From: Acanthochlamys bracteata | Lineage: Eukaryota > Streptophyta > Magnoliopsida > Pandanales > Velloziaceae | DNA length: 64,000 nt | NCBI GenBank assembly: GCA_019914995.1 | Contig: CM034130.1 | Location: forward strand, 2,542,001-2,606,000 | Reading direction: 5' to 3' | Shown here: positions 39,401 through 51,321 of the stretch, piece by piece | Layout: each line of letters opens with the position of its first letter | Numbering within the stretch: the first letter of the stretch is position 1 | The notes under the pieces: generated by a model | What the model was told of the DNA's origin: nothing | The model's input: only the letters and a program-made list of their open reading frames with translations | Database searches by the model: none | Made by a program: the position numbers and the translations under genes

Positions 39401-41221
39401 CTTAATTTGCTCCTGAGGGGTAGGATCAGCATCCAATCTGAAAATCCCATTCACCTATTATAAGTAATGCATAGAAAAGGTCTTGTTGAGAAATCAAATC
39501 TGAACTCAGCACACTCTTACCTTTGAAAATAGCGGCCTAAGTTATGCCAAACTGGGTCTTTGCATAGGTCCCCAAATCTGATTACTTCTGAAGAGAAAAC
39601 ATGCAACTCATCCCTGGGGGAGGAAACAATTAAAAAACAATTGTGAAATGACAGTCATGACCAAAAGGTGAACAATAAATGAATCTAAAACTATTAATAA
39701 AACAAATAAAAATGTTACACAGACTACCGCTTATCTTGAGCAGCAATGCCCAGCAGCTCTGACGTATCATCAGATACCAGATTTCTTACTCCATCTGACT
39801 GCAAAATATCTTTCTTTAGGAATTGTATGTTCTCGTCTGAGAGTGATCTTAACAAATTGGCACCTTTAGCAATAGTATTAGCAACTTCAAATGCCAATAT
39901 TGATACTTTATTTCCTCGTACGGTAATTCCAGCTACAAAACCACTGCTTGGGTTTAAGCTGGACATACTACTTCCAAGTGTATCTAAGACCTGCACGGCC
40001 TTCTCAATGCTGGCGATGCTAGCTCTTCCCAACATGGATCCAATTTCTGGAACCTAAATGGTAACTGAAAATCAGAAAAGAAAAATAACAACTACTACAA
40101 TATCACATTTAGCTGCAGCTATAAAACTCAAAAAAGATTATGAGATGAAGGAATTAAAAACAAACTCTAAATACAATATTCAAAGCATAGAAAGATGCAC
40201 AGTTTTTACAATCCAACCATGCAGTACCGAAGTACTCTGACATTGCATACCAGAATACTGATAAAACAAAAGCAATAATCCTTCAAACAGAGCAAAGTTT
40301 CTGAAGAACCCTTGTCAGGGGGTTCGGTTCCTTCTCCTATGCGCACCTTGGAGAACACATTGTTATCATGTCTCCCCAACTTGTACTAAAGACTACCCTA
40401 AAACATATATACTCTTTATCTACTCAAACGCCATTGCCACCTTCCAAAACCAATATAACCATGTCGTAGAAGTTGAGCAACACAGCTAACAAAATCCATC
40501 CATTTTATCGCTCCATCTGAAAGGAGCCAATTATCCATTGACCATATAGACACGCAAATCTAAACTACAAACAATCTTTCTTTATTCATAACCTTCAATT
40601 CTGTAAAATCAACTTCATGCTAGTTAAGGACAAGCACAATCTTCACTAGATCCTACAAATCCAACATTTTCCATTTAAGAAAAAACTTGGAATCACAGCT
40701 CCTAGTTGAGGTGAGCCACATTCCTGTCAAACGTTTCAAGAACATCATGTAGGAAGCATTCTATACCGCATTGAGCCCATAATCAAAAATCAAAATCTCC
40801 CCGAAATGCTGTCAAGTAATTAAAATCCGTCAATACCTCTTCCAACCACAAAAAACCTTCCCAAGTCAATCATGCAGACAAAAACTATCAATCCTCCTCC
40901 GCAAACAAGCACATTGCCGGCAAACATAAACTACCAACTAATTCCCAAATCGTCCCAAACAACACAAAACCGAAAAGCAACCGAAAAAAAAAAGATAATA
41001 ACAATACCAACCTTGCCACTACCGGTAGATTTAACAGGCACCGGAGGTCGTAGCTCGCTCGAATCGAAGAGTTTCCTATCATTCTTCTCAATCCCGTTGA
41101 AATAACACGCATCTCCTTCACAGGTTTTCCCTGCCAAGGCCGCAGCACTCTCAGGCCGCTTCCGTCGATCATTCTTCTCTTGCTTCCCGTCGATCTGCCG
41201 TGTTGACAACACGCAACCCAT
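33476..41221 (-). CDS. PSK SIMULATOR family protein (DUF3475 + DUF668), multi-exon
   Basis: Exon 1 (41221-41012) starts MGCVLSTRQ, a consensus for N-myristoylation at Gly2 with Cys3 as a possible palmitoylation site. Exon 2 (40053-39728) carries the DUF3475 block: VRGNKVSILAFEVANTIAKG, ANLLRSLSDENIQFLKKDIL, DTSELLGIAAQDKR. Later exons give LHVFSSEVIRFGDLCKDPVW and HNLGRYFQR (about 39.5-39.6 kb), PTPQEQIKEDTEETLHQLINLA (39.4 kb) and YHELHALDRYEQEYRLKLQE (38.1 kb). The DUF668 part follows from about 36.9 kb, ending in exons to 33476 with GFGWVGEWANLG, GPHNGIIRLQTLYHADKEK and YILQLVVWLHHLVTQ. Arabidopsis PSI1-3 promote growth linked to phytosulfokine signalling. Which paralogue this is I cannot say. 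No break was seen in the exons read. Confidence 0.9.
38850..39114. mobile_element. Tourist-like MITE in a PSK SIMULATOR intron, TAA target duplication
   Basis: Ends GTGGATGTTTGGGAGTGCTT (left) and GATCATGTTTGGGAGTGCTT (right, reverse complement) form the inverted repeat. TAA flanks both sides (38847-38849 and 39115-39117). The length of 265 bp and the AT-rich core match the element at 9419, so both belong to one family. Both are intronic. Confidence 0.78.
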
Positions 41222-41224
41222 CCG

Positions 41225-41246
41225 CCTCTCTCTCTCTCTCTCTCTC
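41225..41246. repeat. CT microsatellite next to the start codon of the PSK SIMULATOR gene
   Basis: A (CT)n run, read as (GA)n along the transcript, lies within 5 bases of the ATG at 41221. Such GA-rich 5' leaders are common in plants. Confidence 0.85.
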
Positions 41247-41954
41247 ACTCACTCACAAATTTCTCAGTGAATTCTCTGTTAGATGAATCTGACAAAGTAG
41301 TAGAAATACGAGAAGGAGAAGAATGAGAATTGAGAAATAGTTATGAAGCCTTTTTGATTTGTTTGGCGTGTGGGGTAAAAGAAGAAGATGAGAGAGAGGA
41401 GAAGAAGACTGACTGCAATAAATCGAATCGAATTGAATTGAAATTTCTGAACTTGTTCTTCTTTTCTGGTCTTACTGTTTTTAAGTTTTGTCTTGTCAGA
41501 CGAAGACAAAAACAAATTCACACAAAAGTCGTAGAGCGCGAGCGGTTGAGCGAGACAGAAAAAGGAAATAGGAATGAGTCCACCGTCAGCGCGCGAAGTC
41601 TGAACACGTGAACTGGGTAGGCGGCTATGTTTTAGATTACTTATTTACCCTTATGTTGACTGCATCGTTCGTTTGGGATATCTTCCGAAAATTTTGTTTT
41701 CTTTTCTTTCACAAAATAGAAATTTCCTTTTAGCTATGAAAATTTACTTATTTACCTTTGGAAGTTGGAACGTGTGAGAGTATTTATGAAAATGTTAAAA
41801 AAATAATTAATAATTAAATTTATTATCTAAATGTTTTATGTATTTTATAAATTTTTAAAATAAATTTATAAAACATTTAAATTTTACTAAAATATATAAT
41901 AAAAATAATTTCTGAAATTGCTCTATAAGACTCCAAACTCTGTCTAATTGTTTT

Positions 41955-42185
41955 TGAGGCCGTTTGGGATTATATTTTCTAACGATATTTTTTAATTTTT
42001 AATTTTATATTTTTAATATATATTTTATAAATATTTAAAAATTTTATTTAAAAATTTAGAAAGTATAGAAAAATTTTACATAATGAAATTTTCTATTAAA
42101 TATTTTTATTATTTTTTAAAAATTAAAAAAATATTTTTTTTTATTTTGAAAAAATTTTATTTTATACATATTTCCAAATGATTAC
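41955..42185. mobile_element. Decayed AT-rich MITE of the Tourist-like family
   Basis: It starts GGCCGTTTGGGATTATATTT and ends with the inverted motif TTTCCAAATGATTAC. The core contains AAAATTTAGAAAGTATAGAA, matching the block in the element at 9419. No clean target duplication remains. Confidence 0.5.
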
Positions 42186-42787
42186 TTTGTTTTGGAGATA
42201 GAATAGAATGGGGTTGACATTGAAGTTGCATTACACTTATTTGTAATACTAAAATTTAGATAATTAAATAAAATATAATTCTATAAAAAAATTTATTGTT
42301 AGTAAATTTTATTTGATGTAAATATTATATACATAAGACGCTATTGTGCTACTTATTTTAGTTTCAGTTTAAGGTGATGATGGTATTGTGTTGTAATGGA
42401 GAGGTCATGTATAGATTTTATCAAATGTAAATAACAACTGGCTACAAAATGTCAACTAAAAAAAAAATTGTGAGAGACAGATTGATATATAGATTTCTAT
42501 GCAACTTATAATGTCTTCGGATTTAATTAAAACTTTTTAAAAACTGAACGTGTTAACCAATCAATTGCAATACGTGTCCAGGAAATAAAAAATTATCAAA
42601 CAACACTGTTTCTAAATTGAAAACTGATTATATCGTGCCAAAAATGTCAACGTTTAACAATATAATTGTCCGTTTTGCCGATTTTAATTCTTAAGAATCA
42701 AAATAATAATAATAATAAGTAAGGATTTCATAATATTGGCTAATTGCTAGAGTTGAAACGATTGAGTTATTTTTAGCCGCTATTTAG

Positions 42788-43015
42788 GATGCGTTTGACT
42801 TAACTTATCACAAAAATAATTTTTTAATTTTTAAGTTTTGTTTTTTAATATATTTTTTATAATATTAAAAAAATTATTTAAAAATTTAGAAAGTATAAAA
42901 AATTTTACATAATAAAATATTTATTATATATTTTAATTATATATTTAGAAATAAAAAATAAAATTTATTTCTAAAAAATAAAAATATTTTTTATTTTAAA
43001 AGTACTTCTAACCGT
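42788..43015. mobile_element. Decayed AT-rich MITE, same family
   Basis: The left end GATGCGTTTGACTTAAC and the core AAAAATTTAGAAAGTATAAA followed by TTTTACATAATAAAAT match the 41955 element. The right end is poorly preserved. Assignment rests on the shared core block. Confidence 0.45.
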
Positions 43016-44366
43016 TATTTAATTATTTTTTTCAACCTTAAAAAATTTAGAATATCTAATATTGCGATAAGCGTGCCTTAATTTTAAATTTCGGAATGAG
43101 CACAAGTGGAAATTTCTTTTTTCCCTCCAGCGCAAAAACAAAATGCAACTTGTAAACATAATATAGAGCATATACTATGATGCCTTTGAAACATGTTTTA
43201 ATAATGGTCAATTCCAACCACGTCAATATCAAAATAGAACGGAAAATTTTTTTAACATATTGACCGAAGATGGGGGGGTGAAGATTTTTGCAGTGGTTGC
43301 ATATTCAGAAATGCAAAGAGTTCAAAACCAGCATATAAATATTCTTTTACACATAAAATTATTTTTTCTTTACTAAAAAATCACTTTTAATTTACTTTTT
43401 ATTACAAAAAAATTAAAAAACATTACTTCTAACTTATTTTTCAGTACAAAAAAATATATTATTTTCAAAAATACTACTTTTAATAATTTATTTTTAAGAA
43501 CTTATTTTTAAAAAATTTACTATTAAAGTCAAAAGAACGCACTCTATATCTCAAAGGCATATTTTTAGCATCAATAGTAATGAGATTTCTTGCATTCTTA
43601 TTTAACAAGCCTTAAGATCTCTAGCTTTGGCCATAAGCTCTCTTCATGAATAAATACATATTAACTTCATTCAAAATTCATTTTTTTACAAATAGGTTAT
43701 TTTTTAATGATTTTATATATTTACTTTGGGGTATTTTTATGGCACTGATTTACATTTCCAGTAATTTTAATTTATTTTTAAATTTAAAAGATATATACGA
43801 ATTATATGCGCTAGAATATTTATATATGTAAACATTATTATTTTTTAGTCAAAATATAAAACTTTTTTGCTGAAAAGTTTTAAAATAGATTTTATTTTTA
43901 AAAAGTTCTATTATAAGAATTCTTAAAGATTCTCTTTCACAAATTTTTACTCTTATGAACTCATGTCTCGATAACTTACATTTTGGCGTATTTACCTTAA
44001 AATAAATTTATTTTTTTAGAAATGAGTTTGAAAAATAAAATTATAAACTGAAAATATCTAATAAAAAATAAGTTTTATTTATATTTATTCTGTATTAAAC
44101 TTGAATTAACAATTGAATATTAAAAAATAAATATTTAATAAAAAAATTTTAAATTATTTATTTATATTTGCATTAAAAATGAGTTTGATGATTTGATAAA
44201 CAAGTTTGTTTACGAACTCATTTTAGGAACCATTTTTGACAGAACTAAACTTACCCTAAAAGCTGATAGCTCTAACTTGCACAGTACGTCTTTATCATGC
44301 TGACAGTATGGTTTAGTAAATCTAACCCGACAATTGATTAAGAATTGTGTCTAGATCGTCTATCAC

Positions 44367-44397
44367 GGGTCAACCCACTGGGTCAGCGGGTTGACCC
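44367..44397. repeat. Small inverted repeat with nested direct repeats
   Basis: GGGTCAACCC (44367-44376) and its exact reverse complement GGGTTGACCC (44388-44397) are separated by 11 bp. ACCCACTGGGT occurs twice in the same stretch. It lies just before the AHL relic and may be part of an element end. Confidence 0.8.
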
Positions 44398-44404
44398 ACT
44401 GGGT

Positions 44405-44965
44405 TACTGTTACAAGCAGGCAACAAGTGGTTCTCGACACGATTAGTTTCGTTCACCATCAACTGCACCACCACCATCCAGATCTTCATCTCCAGCAAGC
44501 TCACCACTCTTCCACCGCCGTTGGCTCTGAAGGATGGCCTAGAAAACAACAACTCTTCCGCTAGAGCTATCGTTACCCTACGTGGAAGGTTTGAGATTCT
44601 TTTTTCTAGTTCATTCCTTCCGCTACCGGCTCCGTCAGGTGCGACGAGCTTGATTATCCTTCTCACCGGAGGACAAGGACAAGTTGTTGAAGAAAGCGTT
44701 GTAGGAGCACTGATTGCTTTTGGTCCGTTTATTGTAATTGCTCATCGTTCACGAACGCTGCAGATGAGAGGATTCCATTGGAAGAAGAACCTCTGGCGGG
44801 AGAGATGCAAAGATCGAACGAGTTTTTGAACGGATACGGAGGAGGTGGACTGATTAGTAGCGGCTGGAACGGTGGTGGTGAAGGGAGGAATCTTAATCCG
44901 GACCTTCATCGAGGGTTACGTTCTTTAATCAACTGTTGATGAATATGCCGCAGATGTCTGTCGAT
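44405..44965 (+). pseudogene. Broken AHL (AT-hook nuclear-localised, PPC domain) gene copy
   Basis: The translated remains follow AHL order. First comes a His-rich N-terminal piece (VHHQLHHHHPDLHLQQAHH, about 44450-44510). Then comes the PPC core in one frame (VTLRGRFEIL, FLPLPAPSGATSLIILLTGG, QGQVVEESVVGALIAFGPFI). The next piece is in another frame (SFTNAADERIPLEEEPLAGE, NEFLNGYGGGG), and the tail resembles FFNQLLMNMPQMSV. The AT-hook (RGRP) and the first half of the PPC domain are missing, and there is a frameshift after the GPFIVIA block. Intact AHL proteins bind AT-rich DNA. This copy cannot encode one, so it is a relic. The parent gene is not in the window. Confidence 0.82.
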
Positions 44966-45353
44966 AAAATTGTTGTAAGTCGGTATTGATCTTTGTTGGT
45001 AAAAAAAAAAAAGCCTCGCCGGAGAACGGAAGAAGACGCATCGGGACAAAGGAGAAACGCTAGAGCTCGAAGATGAGAGACAATTCGATCGAGTTGGAGG
45101 AAGAAAACATTCGCTTGTGCTCGCATCCAGTTTATAATCAGATGTTTTTTTTTGCTCGAATCGCGAGTTAATAAGTAACCCACTCCGATTAAATCAGATC
45201 GTACCGAGTCAGTTATACGATTGATTATTTTACAAATTAGGACCGATTTTTATATACCGGGTTGGGTATGGCAACATTGGCTGATAGCTTTTGAAGGCCA
45301 CAACAGAATTGCAGGGGCGTATGTCCTGCGGTTTTCGAGGAATGTTTTAGTGA

Positions 45354-45648
45354 GAGCGTATTTTAAATATTTGTAATTAATTTTTGTAAAAATAAAAAAT
45401 TAGAAGTAAAATTTTTTTTAAAATAAAATAAAAATAAGGTTTAATATTTATATTTTAACAATTTTTGAAGATGTGTTAAAAATTAAAAGATATAATTATA
45501 TTAAAAAATATATAAATAAAAAAATTAGAGTTAGAATTCCGTATGTACAAATAGAATTTTAAATTTTTTATATAATTAAAATATATAAAATATTTAGAAT
45601 TTAAAATTTGACCAAATTTGTAAAATTACGAATGTTTAAAATACGCCC
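45354..45648. mobile_element. AT-rich element with 20-30 bp terminal inverted repeats
   Basis: The left end GAGCGTATTTTAAATATTTG and right end (reverse complement) GGGCGTATTTTAAACATTCG match over most of their length, continuing into GTAATT. The interior is AT-rich and non-coding. TTA follows the right end directly. It lies about 65 bp beyond the 10-bp repeat that brackets the AHL relic. Confidence 0.65.
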
Positions 45649-47299
45649 TTAAAAAATTGCTTCATATGAATACAAAATATTAATATATTGGTCGTAATTG
45701 AAGCAACATTGCATGAAACTTTATTCCCGACGGGTTTGTTTGGTAGGAATTCTTTATAGTCGAAGTTAAAAAATGAACAATTTTTTTAAGCTGGAGTCTA
45801 TAATAAGTTTTTGTGTATGTTTAATTAAAAAATTATAAAAAAATATTATTAAATAATCAAAATAGCAAAGTTTTTGAAACAATATTAAAGGTTTTTTTAT
45901 GTCAGTAGGGACAAAGAGTACATTTATTTAGAAATACAAAAGGTTCATTTTAGATTCCTTAACAATTCTGTTTTTTTTTTTATAAAAATTATAAGCTTAT
46001 AGCAGAAGCTTTATCAATTAATCAAATATCTCAAATTTAGGTATCTGGGTGGCGCGGGCTTATAAGTCCAATAAGCTCCCAACTAAAAATAAGCTTTTCG
46101 GTGAAGTTCTTATAAGCTATTTATTATGGTCTATTTTTAAGTAGTGTGGTAGTCTAAAACATTTTTGTTCTCAATAATTTTCAAAATAACGAGCATCTTT
46201 TATATTTTGGACAAAACTACTCTTAGTATTTCAACAAAATTTGCCTTCGTCTTGACCGATCATATTAATATAAAATAATTAGTTTTTATTAAAAATATAT
46301 TAGAGGTTAAGTATACTTCAAAATTAAGTTAGAATTATAAAAAGTTAAAATCATATATACCTTAAATGTTGCATTAGCCACCGGTTAACAGTGCATCTGA
46401 AGAATATTTCGATCCAAAATTTTAAGCTAATAAATTATAAAATTTTTTTATCATATTAATATTTTTTAATCTTATTTTATTTAATATAAAATTAATTTAC
46501 AAACAGTTTTGAAAATGCTTATGGTAACGAAATTTTCTGAATTAAAAATAATTTAAAATAAAATGTTTCTACTTCTATTATTATTATTTAAAAATAAAAG
46601 TAATAAAATTTATTTATTAAAATAGAATAAAACTATTTTTTTTATTTTAAAATTTTCTTTTATAAGTTAATTTCAAATACCGCCAAATCATATTTTAGAA
46701 ATTTCAGGATATCTTTTCCTGGCTCTTCTTGCATTTTGGTATACCTAGTTCCCTATTAAATTAATTTCTTGGCATTAGTCTCTCCATTAGTAAGTAGTAA
46801 CTAGCTCTCCATAGACATTTCTTCAGAATCCATCATGAAGTAAGATTTTTTCACGTCCATACAAGGTTTGTTATAGAGACATGTACATAAGAATGTGCAG
46901 CATGATTTCAGATTTTCAATATTTATGACAGAGAAATTTGAAGTACTTCATTAGACAACCTGGGTATCAGCATGCAGTGCGAAAGGAGACTTTCTTGCCT
47001 ATTGTCAACATTCATGTTGTACGAACTATATTGATGCAGCAGCAATGTTGCTAGTAGGAATATTTATGAAATAAAATTTTTAATAAAAAAATTTAAAATA
47101 AACAACAAAATTTTTTTACTTCGTAATATTTTTTAATATTTTTGATATTTTTAAATAAATTTTTAAAAAAATAAAAATTCGCATTTAAAAAAACCGGTTT
47201 CTTCGGGCAGGAGAGTTGGTGAGGACCATTTCGTGACTTTTGATAGCCCAAATCGAGCATCAACTAGCCAAGACATCCCATACGTTCCCAGCACAAAGT

Positions 47300-47535
47300 G
47301 GCGTTTAGTAGTATTTATAAAAAATATTTTTCTAAATAAAAATATTTTTATTTTATTTTATTCTATAAAATAAATTTATTTTTAATATAAAAATAAATAA
47401 TAATAAAATTTTATGATATAAACGTTTTTATATTAAAATAATTTCTAAATAAATTTTATAAAATATTATAAAAATTAAAACATATAATATTAAAAGGTTG
47501 ATAAATGCTTTTATATAACGCACTACCAAACAGGC
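47300..47535. mobile_element. AT-rich MITE-like element
   Basis: The left end GGCGTTTAGTAGTATTTAT and right end (reverse complement) GCCTGTTTGGTAGTGCGTTA are similar, and the core is A/T only. It resembles the Tourist-like family by its GTTTGGTAGTG terminus. No clear target duplication was found. Confidence 0.5.
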
Positions 47536-48122
47536 ATAGATCTGTCCCTCATCCTCAAGTTCAGCTTATCTTTTGCCTTATTTTGGATGAAAAATCTTTA
47601 ATTATTTTGCAAAATTCTTCCCTAGGAATCTTGTATTTTTTGGATAATTATGTTCGCTGTAGAGAACATGCAATGAAATCAATCCCACTCAAAATAGTGC
47701 TGATGAGAGAACCATGTTGAAGCTGAGGAAATTTTAAAGTAAATCTGTTAATTTCGTGCATTATTCAAATACATGTTTGTATCATGCAATATGCATATTT
47801 CGTTGGCCCTTTTAGAATAACTTAAAAGTAGATTTTTACAACAAACTTTAAATTTTTTTTAATGATTTTGTTAAAAACAATGTAATTATTCCATAACGTA
47901 TTTATTTTATTTTCTAAAATTTTAAAATAATTTTTTATGATTTATTTAATTATCTTTTAACTTAACAAAATTTTAAAAATCTGTAAAATAAAATACCAAA
48001 CAGGGCCGACCTAAACGATAGTAGGAAGGAGACGAGTTCACACCTAAGGAGACTTGTACAAAGCGAGACTCAGTTAAACAGAAGTGTAGCATTTATTCTG
48101 CCTAACCCTAATTTGAATTCAT

Positions 48123-49636
48123 AGGTCGATTTCGGTCTGACCTATTTAATAATCGATTCAAATTCGTTCAACTCTAATCCAATCCATAAATTTATACCGA
48201 TCAAAATTATCTAACCCTAATCTAACCTATTAATAACCGGCGATCGACCTATTTAATAATTAAAATTATTAATTATTAATTCTATATTTTTAAAATTTAG
48301 CGAAATTATAAAATCAGTTGTAATAAAAATGCACTATATTTTTACTGACGAGATATAATAAATGTCCGTCAAAATCTGCATTCTTTAATATCTTCATTGA
48401 TCCTTACAATATCCAAACAAAATTTATTTTTATTTTTATTTTTTAAAAATATGTGTTAACAGCTGAAATTTTATGATTAGAAATATATGCTAATAATTTT
48501 GACAAAAATTTTGATAAATATAGCTATCTAATAAAATTTTGTTAAAAACTTTTATACGAAATTCAAATTCATCATTACAAAAACACTTATATAATAATAC
48601 TTTCGATAATATTATAATTCTCATCTTACACTATTTTACTAAAATATAAAAATAATAATTAATTATAAATACTATATAATTTAATAATTTATAAATTATT
48701 ATTGTCGATTATTTTTATTGCCAATATTTTAATATACGAAAAAAAAATTAAATATTATTTTTTTAAAATATGATAATTCGAATTGGTAAGTCAAATTTTC
48801 GATTACCTCGGATGGTCAATCCATGGATCAAATTTTCTAACTCTAATCCTGATTTAGTGAGTTGATTTCGAATCCGTTTTCGGATCGGATATTGCCAACT
48901 CTACCTAACCCTCTCTAGACCTCGAAGTGATAATTTAAATTGAGATCAATTTTGAATCGATCTATTTTAATAATTGAATCAAAATCGTTCAACTCTAATT
49001 CAATTTATAAATTTATACTGATCAAAATTATCAATCATAACCCAACCTATTTATAAAAAAATAAATTCAACTTATTTAATAATTAAAATTATTAATTTAT
49101 AATTCTATACTTTTAAATTTAAACGAAATTATAAAATCAGTTAAAATAAAAATACACGATATTTTTGCGACAAAATATGTTCGTTATGTATTTTTTAATA
49201 TCTTCATTAAGACTTAAAATATTTTAAAAAAATTATTTTTAATTTTTAAAAATATTAATGACTGCTAAAATTTTATAATTATAAATATGTAATAATAATT
49301 TCGATAAATTTGATAAAATAGCTATCTAAAAAATTTTGATAAAAATCTTTATACAAAATCCAAATTCATAATTAAGAAATACCTACACTATTATAATATT
49401 TTCAATAATATTATAATTTTATTTTACACTATTTTGCTAAAATATAAAAATAATTAATTAATTATAAATATAATATAATTTAATTTAATAATTTATAAAT
49501 TAACTATTATCGATTATTTTTATTATTAATATTCAATTCTAATATAAATAAAAATTTCTGATCCTAAATCTAAATAAATAAGTCAATTTTGATCCAACTT
49601 TTAGATGGGATCATATATACCAACTCTATCTAGACA
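48123..49636. repeat. Diverged tandem duplication, units about 790 and 690 bp
   Basis: Unit 1 (about 48123-48910) and unit 2 (about 48943-49636) share the same blocks in the same order. Examples are CGTTCAACTCTAAT, ATTTATACYGATCAAAATTA, TAATAATTAAAATTATTAAT, ACGAAATTATAAAATCAGTT (unit 1 GCGAAATT), AATATCTTCATT and the ending CCAACTCTA. The copies differ at many positions and by small gaps, so the duplication is old. No coding capacity was seen, and I cannot tell whether it derives from a transposon. Confidence 0.75.
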
Positions 49637-50080
49637 ACCGATGTCACTCTTTAAAATTAATATTTATAAAAAAAATTACTTTTCAACTATTTATTATTTA
49701 AAATTTAATTATATTTTTAATAATAAGTTTTATAATTTTTATTTAAAATTTAAAATATAAAAAATATATCATAAAATCTGACTACTTTATTTTAGATAAA
49801 AACTAAAGCTTTATTTTAAAAAAGTTCTAAAAATACATTTCGTTCACTTTTTAAGCACTTACACGCATCTGCTTTAAGCAAAGGTCTTTGATTCCAGTCA
49901 TTGAGAATATTACTTATTATTTCAAAACAGCTACCCTATAGGAATATATTTGGAAAAATGGCACAAGAGCTCTTTCCTCTTTGGTTGTGGATCACTATCG
50001 TCTAAACTATTCACAAAAAGACTACTATATATACATCTTATGTGGCAAAATGCTACTACGAAAGATAAGGCATTTGGACA

Positions 50081-50195
50081 GGACCAAAATCATCCGCATC
50101 CAAACTTCCCAACACAATCAATTTGCAGGTTAACATGGGGCGGGACCAAAACCATCAACATCCAAACTCCCCAATACAATTATAAGATTAACATG
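50081..50195. repeat. Short imperfect tandem repeat, units of 53-57 bp
   Basis: 50081-50137 and 50143-50195 share GGACCAAAA, CATCCAAACT, CCCAA, ACAAT and the ending TTAACATG. The surroundings carry promoter-like motifs: a GATAAG I-box core at about 50063, and CCATCC with its inverse GGATGG enclosing AAATGT at about 50273-50290. Confidence 0.7.
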
Positions 50196-50799
50196 TCCCA
50201 CACATTCCTCCCTCACACGTTCCACGTACAGAAAATATCACAAAAAATAACTCCCTCTCAAAAAAGAGACCCCATCCAAATGTGGATGGATATCTATGAA
50301 ACAAATAGATGCAGTTCTCACGTTTCCTTTATTTACATGTTTTTTGGACTTTTCTACCTTGTGCTTTCCTAATTCAGTCCCTAAATAATGCCAGTGAAAA
50401 CCTTATTAGATCATATTCATTGTGCTTATTAAAGCATCCTACAAAGAGTTGATCACAATAAAAGCTACTATCAAATACAGATTTTAAATCAATCTAGCTA
50501 TTGATTGATAAAATCAAAGTAGTAGACAATAGCAAGATGAATATAGATAAAATTATTTCCATATTAAGATCTCGGGCAAAGTCTCCATAAGATCTCCACA
50601 CGAGATCAAACTGTTATCAAACCACCACTCATACCAGTTCACCGCGCCCATAACTCAAACCATAACCCTGATAATAAGACCGGAAACATAATAGAAGAAG
50701 GCTAGATAAGGACCCTAAATCAACGAACAACAGACTGATCAAACCAAAAGATCGATCGAATCATGCCGATCGCCATTATTCTAAACTCAGAGAAGAGAT

Positions 50800-51321
50800 C
50801 TAAGAAAGCTGGCCACAGTCAGCGATCACAACCTCCTTACTAGTAGATCCACTCCTCGATCCAACGGCTTCCATCTTCTTCACAACATCCAGCCCCTCAA
50901 CAACCTGCCCGAACACAACGTGTGCTCCATCCAACCACTCAGTCTTCGCAGTGCAGATGAAGAACTGCGATCCGTTGGTGTTCTTTCCAGCGTTAGCCAT
51001 GGAGAGAATACCAGGACCAGTGTGCTTCTTGATGAAGTTCTCATCAGCGAACTTAGAGCCGTAGATCGACTCACCACCGGTACCGTTTCCGGCAGTGAAA
51101 TCACCACCCTGGCACATGAATTGGGGAATAATACGGTGGAATTTTGAGCCCTTGTAGTGAAGAGGCTTACCAGAACGACCGACACCTTTTTCACCGGTGC
51201 AGAGAGCGCGGAAGTTCTCAGCGGTGCGTGGAACAACATCAGCGAAGAGCTCCATCACGATCCGGCCAGCCGGAGCCCCTCCAATCGAGATGTCGAAGAA
51301 CACCTTAGGGTTTGCCGCCAT
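50800..51321 (-). CDS. Cytosolic cyclophilin A-type peptidyl-prolyl isomerase
   Basis: Intronless frame of 173 residues, the usual length for plant single-domain cyclophilins. It begins [15 protein letters not shown]. Conserved active-site segments are [16 protein letters not shown] (catalytic Arg in HRIIP), [22 protein letters not shown] (Trp that binds cyclosporin A) and the end IADCGQLS. The plant-specific insert [15 protein letters not shown] is present. With no targeting signal it should be cytosolic and nuclear. It catalyses proline cis/trans isomerisation in protein folding. A TATA box lies about 95 bp above the ATG. Family certain; paralogue not assigned. Confidence 0.96.
   Translation of the reverse strand: MAANPKVFFDISIGGAPAGRIVMELFADVVPRTAENFRALCTGEKGVGRSGKPLHYKGSKFHRIIPQFMCQGGDFTAGNGTGGESIYGSKFADENFIKKHTGPGILSMANAGKNTNGSQFFICTAKTEWLDGAHVVFGQVVEGLDVVKKMEAVGSRSGSTSKEVVIADCGQLS

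Larger units (their letters stand above)
41222..44261. other. Promoter of the PSK SIMULATOR gene, then AT-rich gene-free DNA
   Basis: 41222-41650 should hold the 5' UTR and promoter and includes a CT microsatellite. From 41700 on the DNA is extremely AT-rich with several MITE-like remnants. No coding region is supported; the open frame at 43646-43831 is A/T-driven. Confidence 0.5.
44262..45289. repeat. 10-bp direct repeat bracketing the AHL relic
   Basis: GCTGATAGCT occurs at 44262-44271 and 45280-45289, on either side of about 1 kb containing the AHL relic. It could be a target-site duplication from insertion of the fragment, or a coincidence. I could not find clear terminal inverted repeats just inside it. 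Confidence 0.4.
45649..50799. other. AT-rich gene-free stretch
   Basis: No gene is supported. Contents: AT-rich MITE-like remnants around 45735-46100, 46480-46690, 47300-47535 and 47805-48005, the tandem duplication at 48123-49636, and promoter-like unique DNA around 49930-50370. The final few hundred bases are probably cyclophilin 3' UTR. The 140-codon frame at 49950-50372 does not resemble a conserved protein. Confidence 0.5.

Noticed and set aside
41700-50000. Searched the gene desert for LTR elements, LINEs and other autonomous transposons
   Set aside because: No reverse transcriptase, integrase, gag-like or transposase motif was seen in any frame; only non-autonomous AT-rich repeats and the tandem duplication.
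49950-50372. Plus-strand 140-codon frame in the promoter-like island
   Set aside because: Starts without a proper ATG, passes through a tandem repeat, and resembles no protein.
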